This document shows, in pieces, positions 8,679 through 17,019 of a stretch of DNA of 64,000 nucleotides (position 1 is the first letter of the stretch; the number at the start of each line of letters is the position of its first letter). The stretch covers positions 1 to 64,000 of the forward strand of contig WGMK01000030.1 of the NCBI GenBank assembly GCA_016125095.1, in the 5' to 3' direction. Source of the stretch: Candidatus Hydrogenedens sp. (GTDB lineage: Bacteria; Hydrogenedentota; Hydrogenedentia; Hydrogenedentales; JAEUWI01). The notes below the pieces were generated by a model. The model was not told the DNA's origin, did not search any database, and worked only from the letters and a program-made list of their open reading frames with translations. Made by a program: the position numbers and the translations under genes.

Positions 8679-9125
8679 ATGTTGTCCTCGAAAGCGCGAT
8701 ACGGCCTGCGGGCCATGGCGGTGCTCGGGCGGAGTTTCCGCGATGGCGAGCTCGTGGCGGTGGAACACATCGCTCGGGAGCAGGAAATCCCGGTCAAGTT
8801 TCTCGAGGCGACGCTGACGGAACTGCGCAAGCGCGGGCTGCTGCGTAGCCGCCGGGGACCCGCGGGGGGCTACGCGCTCACGCGCGCGCCGCAGGAAATT
8901 TCGCTGGCGGAAATCATCCGCACGCTCGATGGGCCCTTCGCGCCCACGCCCTGCGCGCGCACCAAAGAGCCGCAGCAATGCGACGGCTGTGCCGACATGG
9001 ACACCTGTACCGTGCGGCCAATGATGCGCGAAGTGCGCGACGCCATGGCGGCCGTGCTCGAGCGGCAGACCGTGGCGGACCTGATGAAGCAGGGTGCGAG
9101 GCACGCGGGCCGCAAGGTCCGATAG
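8679..9125 (+). CDS. Rrf2-family transcriptional regulator with Cys cluster
   Basis: A 148-residue winged-helix regulator. The ATG at 8679 is preferred over 8670 because AGGA lies 10 bases upstream and it yields the family start MLSSKARYGLRAMAVL. The HTH is followed by the wing LRSRRGPAGGYALTR and by CARTKEPQQCDGCADMDTC. This holds four cysteines in the place where IscR/NsrR-type members bind an Fe-S cluster, so redox or Fe-S sensing is likely. A putative inorganic anion transporter starts 45 bases downstream on the same strand, which fits a CysR/CymR-like role in sulfur supply; the sulfur link is inference. Confidence 0.85.
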   Translation: MLSSKARYGLRAMAVLGRSFRDGELVAVEHIAREQEIPVKFLEATLTELRKRGLLRSRRGPAGGYALTRAPQEISLAEIIRTLDGPFAPTPCARTKEPQQCDGCADMDTCTVRPMMREVRDAMAAVLERQTVADLMKQGARHAGRKVR

Positions 9126-9170
9126 ACGGGCAAGCGCCGCCTGGGCAGGCGGCGGAAAGGATACCGGGCA

Positions 9171-10961
9171 ATGGAGTGGGAAGGTTGGTTTACGATCGGC
9201 GTGGTCGTGGTGGTGCTGGCCGCGCTGATGGGCAACATGGCGCCGACCGTGTTCGTCATGTTCGCCGCGATCGGCCTCATCATGACGGTGCAGGCAATCA
9301 CCGGCACGGACGGCCTGCCCTCGCCCGATCAGGCCGTCGCGGGTTTCGGCAATTCGGGCCTGGTCACCGTGGGCCTACTGTTTGTGGTGGTCGCGGGGCT
9401 GGTGTACACCGGCAGCGTGAACCGGCTGCTCACGCCCTTGCTCGGGCGGCCCAAGTCGGCCCGCGGCGCGCAACTGCGCATCCTGCCGCTGGCCACGGGC
9501 ATGAGCGCGTTTCTCAACAACACCCCGGTCGTGGCCATGTTCATTCCGGTCATCAGCGACTTGTGCAAGCGTACGGGCATTCCCGCCTCGAAGCTCATGC
9601 TGCCGCTGTCCTACGCGACCATTTTCGGCGGCACCTGCACGCTCATCGGCACGAGCACGAACCTCGTGGTCTACGGCCTGATGATGCGGCATGGCGGCGT
9701 GGCCGACATGGGCATCTTCGAACTGGGCTGGGTCGGTGTGCCGGCCGCCGCTGCCGGACTGGCCTACATCTTCCTGTTCAGCAACCGGCTGCTGCCGTCG
9801 CGCGGTGCCGCAGTCACGCTGGACGACAACCCGCGCGAGTACACCGTGGAAGTGGTGGTGGCACCCAACGGTCCGATGGTGGGCAAGACCATCGAGGCGG
9901 CCGGTCTGCGCCACCTGCCGGGTCTGTTCCTGATCGAAATCGAGCGCGACGGGCGCGTCATTCCTGCGGTGTCCTCCAGCGAGGTGCTGCAATCCGACGA
10001 CCGGCTGGTCTTCGCGGGCGTGGTGGATTCCGTGTCCGACCTGCACCAGATGCCCGGCATCGCCCCGGCGACGAACCAGGTGTTCAAGCTCAAGGGGCCG
10101 CGCGATCAGCGGCTGCTGATCGAGGCCGTCGTGTCGCACAAGTGCCCGGTGGTCGGCAAGAGCATCCGCGAAGGGCGCTTCCGGCACCGTTACGACGCGG
10201 CCGTCATCGCCGTGGGGCGCGGCGGACAGCGGCTGCCCGGCAAGATCGGCGATCTCGTGCTGCACGCGGGCGATACGCTGCTGCTCGAAAGCCACGGCGA
10301 CTTCCTGCGCAAGTTTTCCAATTCGCAGGATTTCTACCTGGTGAGCAGCCGCGAAGACACGACCCCCCGCCGCCATCACCTGGCGTGGGTGGCCATCGCC
10401 ATTCTGATGGGCATGGTGCTGCTCGCCGCTACCGAAACCTTGTCGATGCTGAACGCCTCGCTGCTTGCCGCCGGCCTGATGTTGGCCGCCGGCTGCTGCA
10501 CGGGAGACGAGGCGCGCCGCAGCATCGACTGGCCCGTCCTGCTGGTCATCGGCGCGGCGCTCGGGCTCGGCCAGGCCATGACCCAGAGCGGTGCCGCCAC
10601 GTCGATCGCGGAATACCTGATCAGCCTCGCGGGCGGTTCGCCCTGGCTCGTGCTGCTGATGGTCTTCGCCGTCACGTCGCTCTTTACCGAATTGATTACG
10701 AACAATGCGGCCGCCGTGCTGATTTTCCCGATTGCGATCGCCTCGGCCGAACGGCTCGGCGTGAATGCTACGCCCTTTATGGCGAGCATCATGATGGCGG
10801 CGTCAGCCAGCTTCTCCACGCCCTTCGGCTACCAGACCAACCTGATGGTGTATGGTCCCGGCGGCTACCAGTTCGCGGACTATGTGCGCTTCGGTATTCC
10901 GTTGAACTTTATCGTCATGGTGGTCGTGGTCGCGCTGGCGCCGCTGGTGTGGCATTTCTAG
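9171..10961 (+). CDS. SLC13/DASS-type anion transporter with two RCK_C (TrkA-C) domains
   Basis: A 596-residue inner-membrane protein. Around ten hydrophobic segments lie in two blocks (residues ~5-215 and ~400-596). They are split by two cytoplasmic TrkA-C-like domains (residues ~220-300, VVAPNGPMVGKTI; ~305-385, VVSHKCPVVGKSI). The membrane part carries SAFLNNTPVVAMFIPV, LIGTSTNLVVYG and, in the second half, LITNNAAAVLIFPIA, the paired NNTP and SxTN-type motifs of divalent-anion:Na+ symporters. Members of this layout often carry sulfate. It follows the Rrf2 gene by 45 bases and is probably co-transcribed with it. Confidence 0.85.
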   Translation: MEWEGWFTIGVVVVVLAALMGNMAPTVFVMFAAIGLIMTVQAITGTDGLPSPDQAVAGFGNSGLVTVGLLFVVVAGLVYTGSVNRLLTPLLGRPKSARGAQLRILPLATGMSAFLNNTPVVAMFIPVISDLCKRTGIPASKLMLPLSYATIFGGTCTLIGTSTNLVVYGLMMRHGGVADMGIFELGWVGVPAAAAGLAYIFLFSNRLLPSRGAAVTLDDNPREYTVEVVVAPNGPMVGKTIEAAGLRHLPGLFLIEIERDGRVIPAVSSSEVLQSDDRLVFAGVVDSVSDLHQMPGIAPATNQVFKLKGPRDQRLLIEAVVSHKCPVVGKSIREGRFRHRYDAAVIAVGRGGQRLPGKIGDLVLHAGDTLLLESHGDFLRKFSNSQDFYLVSSREDTTPRRHHLAWVAIAILMGMVLLAATETLSMLNASLLAAGLMLAAGCCTGDEARRSIDWPVLLVIGAALGLGQAMTQSGAATSIAEYLISLAGGSPWLVLLMVFAVTSLFTELITNNAAAVLIFPIAIASAERLGVNATPFMASIMMAASASFSTPFGYQTNLMVYGPGGYQFADYVRFGIPLNFIVMVVVVALAPLVWHF

Positions 10962-10994
10962 CGGGCGCGGCCGGCCGAGGAAGGAACTGCAACG

Positions 10995-12194
10995 ATGCGT
11001 AAAACCTACCGGATCATCGCGGCCGCCGTGCTGGCATGCTGCGTCCAGTTTGGTGCCGCCGCTGAGGGCTTCGAGCAGGATCGTTTCGCCATCGGGTTCT
11101 GGGTGGATCCGCCTGCCGATCAACTCACTCCGAAACGCTACGAGGAAATCGCCGATGCGGGCTTCAGCGTGGTCATCGGCATGCATCCGCGGTCGGAGGA
11201 GGAGATTGAGCGGCAACTCCGCCTGTGCAAGCGGAACGGCCTGAAGCTGATTGCGTCGCGGCCGCCGTCCGACGACGAGCGTTGGGCGAACCATGCCGCC
11301 TGCTGGGGCTACACCCTGCGCGACGAGCCGAGCCTGGGCGACTTCGCCGCGCTTGCTGAACGGGCCGACGCGCTCCGCCGGCGCTACCCCGACAGGCTGC
11401 CCTACGTGAACCTGTTTCCCACTTACGCCAGCGCCGAACAGCTGGGCACGGAAACCTATGAGGAGCACGTGCGGCAGTTCATGGAGATCTACCGCCCCGA
11501 AGTACTCTCGATGGACCACTATCCCTACATGACCCCCGAGAGCGACACGCGCGACGACTATTGCGAGAACCTGGCCGTGATGCGCGCCCACGCGATGGAG
11601 GCGGGCGTCCCCTTCTGGAATTTCTTTAACATCATGCCCTTTGGGCCGCACCTCGACCCGACCGAGGCGCAGGTGCGCTGGCAAGTGAACGCCTCGCTCT
11701 GCTACGGCGCAAAGGGCGTGCTTTATTTCTGCTATTGGTCGCCGCGCGGCGACGACTTTGCCAAGGGCGGCGCGATTCTAAATGCCGTCGGAACCCGCAC
11801 CCGCCATTACGACGAGGCGCAGCGCATCAATCATGTCCTGCAGCAGTGGGGGCCGACCCTCATGCGCCTGACTTCCGACGCGGTGCTGCAGGTATCTGGA
11901 GGGGATAAGGCAATCGACGTTCTTGCGGGGCAGCCACTCGCCAACATCAGCGAGGGAAACTACCGCATCGGCATCTTCCACACAGACGATGGTACCCGCG
12001 CCGTGCTGCTGATGAACGACGACTACGCCTACGCCGCCTGGCCCACCGTCGAGTTCGAGTCCGACGCCGTGCAGGAAGTCAGCCCGCGCGACGGCGCCAT
12101 CGCGCCTGTTCAAGACAACAGTCCCGACATGCCCGGATTGCAGCTGAGCCTGGATGCAGGCGCGGCTCGCTTGTTTTTGCTGAAATCCCGCTAA
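10995..12194 (+). CDS. Secreted glycoside-hydrolase-like TIM-barrel protein
   Basis: A 399-residue protein with a signal peptide (MRKTYRIIAAAVLACC...AAAEG) and AGGAA 7 bases before the ATG. The body reads like a glycoside hydrolase TIM barrel: FAIGFWVDPP at strand 1, a short WGYTLRDEPS block with an acidic residue at a strand end, VLSMDHYPYM, and FWNFFNIMPFG. After the barrel (~residue 290) comes a small beta domain (RAVLLMNDDYAYAAWP) as found behind GH-A clan barrels. No exact family can be named; DEP and MDHYP are candidate catalytic sites. The gene is 33 bases after the transporter gene. Confidence 0.6.
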   Translation: MRKTYRIIAAAVLACCVQFGAAAEGFEQDRFAIGFWVDPPADQLTPKRYEEIADAGFSVVIGMHPRSEEEIERQLRLCKRNGLKLIASRPPSDDERWANHAACWGYTLRDEPSLGDFAALAERADALRRRYPDRLPYVNLFPTYASAEQLGTETYEEHVRQFMEIYRPEVLSMDHYPYMTPESDTRDDYCENLAVMRAHAMEAGVPFWNFFNIMPFGPHLDPTEAQVRWQVNASLCYGAKGVLYFCYWSPRGDDFAKGGAILNAVGTRTRHYDEAQRINHVLQQWGPTLMRLTSDAVLQVSGGDKAIDVLAGQPLANISEGNYRIGIFHTDDGTRAVLLMNDDYAYAAWPTVEFESDAVQEVSPRDGAIAPVQDNSPDMPGLQLSLDAGAARLFLLKSR

Positions 12195-12216
12195 CTAAAA
12201 AAATTGCGAAAATGGG

Positions 12217-12245
12217 TTGCCAAAATCTCTTTTTTGATCTAGACT
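12217..12245 (+). promoter_or_regulatory. Candidate promoter of the large tagged surface protein
   Basis: TTGCCA (12217-12222), 17-base spacer, TAGACT (12240-12245), inside an A/T-rich island between two GC-rich genes and ~90 bases before the start codon. Confidence 0.4.
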
Positions 12246-12337
12246 GCGAACATCGCTCATGCGTGCGGAAGGGACCATTCAGCACGAAGCGTTCGGCGTA
12301 GTAGGGAGTCGCGCCGGCAGAACAGGGGAGATCGGCC

Positions 12338-15300
12338 ATGCGAATGCGTGCCGCAATCACCGGTTCCGCGATGGCGGTTCTAGTGGCACTGGGGAGCGCC
12401 TGGGCGGGCGAGGGCAGTGCGGGCGATGGCGTCTGCGATCCGCCGCTGGTGCCCGTCCGGGGCAAATTCAGCATCAAGCACACCGATGCGATGGGCCGCT
12501 CGGCGAGCGACTTTCACTTCTACCTCTACCAGAACGACCGGCCCAGTGTGCAGGTGCTCGGGGCCAACGCCGGCAGCGACGCCTTCGACAACGTGGATGC
12601 CGAGCTGGATTCCGACAATGGTGCCGGCACGCCTTCGGGACAAGGCGCCCCGTTCCATGGCGCGCAGATCGACATGTCCGGCGGTTCGGTGGCCAACGGC
12701 GAACGCATCACGGTAGACGTGCAGCTCTGCATGAACGAACGCAATTGCCTCAAGCTGAAGGATATCGAGTGGACCTACGACGATGACCCGGGCATGGTGC
12801 CGAAGCCTGGCGGTGGCGGCTGGCGCGTGGGCGGGCCGAATCCTGGCGGCAACGGGGGAAATGGCAATCCCGGCGGCGGCGGGCAGGGCGCGCAGGAAGG
12901 CGATGGCGGCGGCGACGGGAATCACTTCCACACCTTCTGCATCGAGAACGACGACCCGGCGCTCTGCCTCTATGTGAGCGAGGTAAAGCTGCTTGCGTCG
13001 GACACGAGGTACGACGACATCGAGGACGACATCGACTGGGACGCTATTTTCCCGATCGTGGATGAAAACGGCGAGCCGCCCGTGGTGATTCAACCCGGCG
13101 GGAAATGGTGCTACAACCTCGATACCGACGGCGCGTTTATCGGGGGCCACGTCTACTCCCGCTACGCCTGGCAGTACGCGCCTTGCCCCGGCACCAAAGG
13201 CGGCGGCGAAGTGAATCCGGACGACGACGACATCTCCATCGGCGACCACCCGGTGGAGGAGCCCGAGATCGATTCTGACCTGGATGGCCTGCCGGATGTC
13301 TACGAGGAGATATACGACTGCCTCGATCCCGACGACGACGGGACGACGGATATCGATGCCGGCCCCTTGGGAGACCCGGACCACGACGGCGTATTGACGA
13401 TCGACGAACTCGATCGGGCGACCGACCCGTGCGACGGTGCGAGCCCGCCCACCATTCCGCCGGGCATCGATACCTTCTCGGTGGATGGATTCTTCGATGT
13501 GACGGTACCGATACCCGAGAACTTTTTCTATCCGGGCTGCCTCCCGTTCGAGGCGGAAATCAAACTCTCCGGCGCGCCGCTGAACGACTCGCTTGTCTGT
13601 CCGGGACCACTCGGGTCCGCTGATACGGTCATCGAGCGCCTCGGTCCGCTGGTTATCCCCGAGCCGGGGGCTATCGACTCGGTGCCCGTCGAGTTGCGCG
13701 AGTTGAACCTGGTAGGAATCGACCCCATCACGGTGTCGGACGGTGAGACGACAACTACCTGGGACGTCTATGCGCGTCCCTCGCAGGAGGCGCCGGCCCC
13801 GCAAGGCACGGCCGGCGCCCAGCGACTGAGCGGCGGCAACGGACAATTCCAGGTCACATTGCCCGTGCCCATCATCGAAATCCAATTGGTGAACCAGTTG
13901 AATCCGCTGGACACCCTCCTGCTCCAGCCGTCGCCCCCGGTGGGTTTGTTCATCAACGCGATCGGCCCGTTCAGCGACCGGGATACCGGTCTGGCGTGTC
14001 CCGATTGCGACGATCCATTCGCACCCGGCCTACTGACCGATGGGGGCAATGAAGTCGTCTTCGTTCCGGCCTGCACGCCCTACGAGCCGATGAGCGGGGA
14101 TATCCTTCCGGGCGCTTCCCTGTTCCAGGCGGGAGAAGGATCGTATATCACCCCGGGCTTGGGCCTGCCGCCTATCCCGGGAGATCTGTTCGGTCTCACC
14201 GCACCGCCTTTTGAAGGCCGGATCGACCTGCAGGCCGGTCTCCCAGTGGCGTCCAGCGCCTGTCCCGACAACATCGCCTCGGGCATCCTCGAGCGTCCCG
14301 GGCCGGCGCGGTTCAGCGACGGGCGCACCGACGACCGGATCGACCTGGAGATGAATCAGCTCTCGCTCCAGTCGGTCGCCCCGGTATTCCATGTAGACAG
14401 CTTTTTCGACGTGACGGTCGAGATAAGCTTCCTCGCGCCCAGCAGCGGATCGCTCGACCTGCACAATGCCGGTGGCGGGGGCACGGCCGATCTGCGTTTG
14501 GCGGCCGGCCTCAAGTTGACCTTTCAGGACACCGGGACACCGGGCAATACTTTCACGGTCGACATGATCGAATTGGGCGGCTTCCTGCCGTTGAGCGCCG
14601 AGGGTATTCCCTGGTCGCAATTCCCGCCGCCGAATGATGCGAGCGCGGCTTGCAGCCCAGGATTCTCCTTCTCGCCGCCGCCGAGCTCCAAGATGCTGGC
14701 ACCGCCGCTGCCGACGCTGGCGTTGTCCGGTCCGGGCGCGGCGATCATCCTGGAACCGGCCATCCTCGGCATGGAAGGCGAAGGAATGCCTGGCGGTGAA
14801 GGCGCCATCGAGGGCGGCGGCGAAGGGATACCGAAGGAGGGCGAGGGAAGTGTCGAAGGAACGCCGGAGGGTGTTGCAGACGGGGAAGGCACGCTCGAAG
14901 GAACGCCGGAAGGCGTTTCCGACGGCGAGGGCGCGCAGGACGGCGAAGGCGCGCCGGATATCCTCTGCACGATTGCGCTGAACGAAGCGAATGAGGTGTC
15001 GCCGCCGAATCCCGCCACGGGCGCCACGGGTACGGCCACCTTCACCCGGCTGCCCGGTGGAATCGTCCGCCTCGAAGTCGTGCACAACGTCGCCAACGTG
15101 ACCGCGTCGCACATTCACTCCGGCGCGCCGGGCGTCAACGGACCCGTGGTGCAGAATCTCGGAAGCCCCGCCAGCCCCATCATTTTCGATCTGAGCGAGG
15201 CAGACTACGAGGTCTATCGCACGGGCCACTACATCAACGTGCATTCGTCCGCGAACCTCGGCGGTGAAATCCGCGGCGATATCGATTGTCCTCCACTGCC

Positions 15301-15955
15301 GTTCGAAGGCGAGGGTCAGGCAGAAGGCGTGACGGATGGCGAGGGCCACGTGGAAGGCGCGCCCGGCGGAGAGGGGCAGCCCGAAGGCGTAGAGGACGGC
15401 GAAGGCGGGCCCGTGGAAGGTTCCGCCGATGGCGAAGGCGGTGGTGAGGGCTCCTCCGATGAGACGCGCGCGAAGCAGGCACTGGTCGGTTTCCGGTCGG
15501 CCGACACCAGCGACGACGGCGTACTGAGCTTCTCGGAAGCATCGAGCGCACTCGGCTTTACGCAAGGCGAGTTCAACGCGCTGGATACCAATGGCGATGG
15601 CGAGCTGACCACCGCCGAACTGCAAGCGAAGGCGGGCGCCGACGCACCCATCCATAACGCCGACCAGAATGCCAATGGCGTCATCAGCCTGTCCGAGCTG
15701 TTGCGGCTGATCCAGTTCTATAACGCCAGCGGCTACCGCTGCGCCCCGAATCAGGAATCCGAAGACGGCTTCTTCCCGGGGGCTGTGTCGGTCAAGGCGC
15801 TCGATCCGGCATGCCCGCCGAATGCAAGCGACTACGACCCGGCCGACGGTGTCATCGCCCTTTCGGAATTGCTACGGCTGATCCAGTTCTACAACCTCGG
15901 CTCTATCGTCTATTGCCCGGGCCAATCCGAGGATCAGTTCTGCCCGGCGCCTTGA
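12338..15955 (+). CDS. Large secreted multidomain surface protein with CHRD domain, EG stalks and C-terminal dockerin-like tag
   Basis: 1205 residues; GGGGAGA precedes the ATG and the first ~23 residues are a signal peptide. In order: a unique N-terminal domain; a Gly/Asn-rich linker (~150-190); a Cys-containing domain; a calcium-type Asp-rich stretch (DSDLDGLPDVYEE, ~312); two copies of a beta domain starting FSVDGFFDVTV (~383) and FHVDSFFDVTV (~685); a Glu-Gly stalk (~813-872); a CHRD domain (~873-984, IALNEANEV, ASHIHSGAPGVNGPVV); a second EG stalk (~988-1040); an EF-hand pair (DTSDDGVLSFSEA, DTNGDGELTTAEL); and two dockerin-like repeats (~1105-1205, LSELLRLIQFYN twice). The same tag is on three other proteins here. 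No enzyme active site is seen; a calcium-stabilised envelope or adhesive role is inferred. Confidence 0.8.
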   Translation: MRMRAAITGSAMAVLVALGSAWAGEGSAGDGVCDPPLVPVRGKFSIKHTDAMGRSASDFHFYLYQNDRPSVQVLGANAGSDAFDNVDAELDSDNGAGTPSGQGAPFHGAQIDMSGGSVANGERITVDVQLCMNERNCLKLKDIEWTYDDDPGMVPKPGGGGWRVGGPNPGGNGGNGNPGGGGQGAQEGDGGGDGNHFHTFCIENDDPALCLYVSEVKLLASDTRYDDIEDDIDWDAIFPIVDENGEPPVVIQPGGKWCYNLDTDGAFIGGHVYSRYAWQYAPCPGTKGGGEVNPDDDDISIGDHPVEEPEIDSDLDGLPDVYEEIYDCLDPDDDGTTDIDAGPLGDPDHDGVLTIDELDRATDPCDGASPPTIPPGIDTFSVDGFFDVTVPIPENFFYPGCLPFEAEIKLSGAPLNDSLVCPGPLGSADTVIERLGPLVIPEPGAIDSVPVELRELNLVGIDPITVSDGETTTTWDVYARPSQEAPAPQGTAGAQRLSGGNGQFQVTLPVPIIEIQLVNQLNPLDTLLLQPSPPVGLFINAIGPFSDRDTGLACPDCDDPFAPGLLTDGGNEVVFVPACTPYEPMSGDILPGASLFQAGEGSYITPGLGLPPIPGDLFGLTAPPFEGRIDLQAGLPVASSACPDNIASGILERPGPARFSDGRTDDRIDLEMNQLSLQSVAPVFHVDSFFDVTVEISFLAPSSGSLDLHNAGGGGTADLRLAAGLKLTFQDTGTPGNTFTVDMIELGGFLPLSAEGIPWSQFPPPNDASAACSPGFSFSPPPSSKMLAPPLPTLALSGPGAAIILEPAILGMEGEGMPGGEGAIEGGGEGIPKEGEGSVEGTPEGVADGEGTLEGTPEGVSDGEGAQDGEGAPDILCTIALNEANEVSPPNPATGATGTATFTRLPGGIVRLEVVHNVANVTASHIHSGAPGVNGPVVQNLGSPASPIIFDLSEADYEVYRTGHYINVHSSANLGGEIRGDIDCPPLPFEGEGQAEGVTDGEGHVEGAPGGEGQPEGVEDGEGGPVEGSADGEGGGEGSSDETRAKQALVGFRSADTSDDGVLSFSEASSALGFTQGEFNALDTNGDGELTTAELQAKAGADAPIHNADQNANGVISLSELLRLIQFYNASGYRCAPNQESEDGFFPGAVSVKALDPACPPNASDYDPADGVIALSELLRLIQFYNLGSIVYCPGQSEDQFCPAP

Positions 15956-15981
15956 TAGCGCCTTCCCACAACGTACCTACG

Positions 15982-16010
15982 GGCGCGCCGGCCTGGTTGA
16001 CCGGCGCGCC
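15982..16010. terminator. Strong GC hairpin between the surface protein and SDR genes
   Basis: Perfect inverted repeat GGCGCGCCGG / CCGGCGCGCC around a 9-base loop, 27 bases after the stop of the surface-protein gene. There is no T tract, so a rho-independent terminator is only possible; it may instead be an RNA 3'-end stabiliser. Confidence 0.4.
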
Positions 16011-16080
16011 GGGCGCGTGGGATAGTGCGGCCTTCACTGGGCAGAAGCATCAGCCGCCTGCGGGCGCGAGGAGCACTTTC

Positions 16081-16932
16081 ATGGACGTTCCCTTCATCTT
16101 CAAGAACGACATCCTGGCCGGCAAGACGGCCTTTGTCACGGGCGGCGCGAGCGGTATCGGCCTGGGTATCAGCGAACGCCTGGCCATGGCCGGAGCCAAC
16201 GTGGTCATCGCAAGCCGCCGGGTAGAGCTGTGCGACGAGGTGGCCGCGGCCCTCGCCAAGAAGTACGGCGTGCAGACGATGGGCATCGGCCTGAACGTGC
16301 GCGACTCCGACAATGTGAACGCCGCCATGGACGAGGCCGCGGAGAAGATGGGCGGCCTCCATATTCTGGTCAACAATGCCGCCGGCAATTTCTATCATCC
16401 GGCCGCAAAGCTGAGCGACAACCAGTGGAAGGCCGTGCTGGAAATCGATCTTTATGGCACCTTCTTCTGCAGCCGCGCGGCGCAGAAGCACCTGGCGAAA
16501 CAGGGCGGCTCCATCATCAGCACCAGCATGACCTTGCACCATCAGGGCTGGGTGGGCATGGTGCCCGCCTGCGCGGCCAAGTCCGGAATCGACGCCATGA
16601 CCCGCACACTCGCGCTTGAGTGGGCGCGCTTCGGCATCCGCGTGAACGCCATCGCCCCCGGCCCCATCATCACCGAAGGCGTGCAGAAGGCCTTCCAGCT
16701 CGGCGGCGATTTCGCCGAGCACAAGGATACGATCCCGTTGCGCCGCGCGGGCGAGCCCGAGGAAATCGGCAACATGTGCGTCTACCTCGCCAGCGAGGCG
16801 GCCTCGTGGATTACGGGCTCGATCTTCGTGGTCGATGGCGGCGAATCGCTCAGCCCCCGCCGCGCCGGTATCGATCCCGAGAGCCTCGATACCCTCGCCG
16901 ACTTCATGGCCCAGCAGCGCAAGGGCGGTTGA
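16081..16932 (+). CDS. SDR oxidoreductase of the 2,4-dienoyl-CoA reductase (DECR) type
   Basis: A 283-residue short-chain dehydrogenase. The ATG at 16081 gives the expected ~15 residues before the Rossmann motif TGGASGIGLGI; longer upstream frames run into the preceding gene. The motif NNAAGNFYHPA and the block ACAAKSGIDAMTRTLALEW, where the classical YxxxK tyrosine is replaced, match the divergent active site of 2,4-dienoyl-CoA reductases (FadH/DECR type) rather than classical SDRs. IRVNAIAPGPI and GSIFVVDGG close the fold. It probably reduces unsaturated acyl-CoA intermediates during oxidation of polyunsaturated fatty acids. No beta-oxidation genes adjoin it. Confidence 0.75.
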   Translation: MDVPFIFKNDILAGKTAFVTGGASGIGLGISERLAMAGANVVIASRRVELCDEVAAALAKKYGVQTMGIGLNVRDSDNVNAAMDEAAEKMGGLHILVNNAAGNFYHPAAKLSDNQWKAVLEIDLYGTFFCSRAAQKHLAKQGGSIISTSMTLHHQGWVGMVPACAAKSGIDAMTRTLALEWARFGIRVNAIAPGPIITEGVQKAFQLGGDFAEHKDTIPLRRAGEPEEIGNMCVYLASEAASWITGSIFVVDGGESLSPRRAGIDPESLDTLADFMAQQRKGG

Positions 16933-17019
16933 TCCGGCTTGGAAACCGGCGGCCCGGCCCCGCAGTCTAGATAAGGCGCAGAGCTTGCACCCGTTTCCGC
17001 GCTGATCTAAGGTTGGGTA

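Noticed and set aside
15811..16080. N-terminal extension of the SDR gene
   Set aside because: It overlaps the tag-coding end of the surface-protein gene; the ATG at 16081 gives the normal SDR length.
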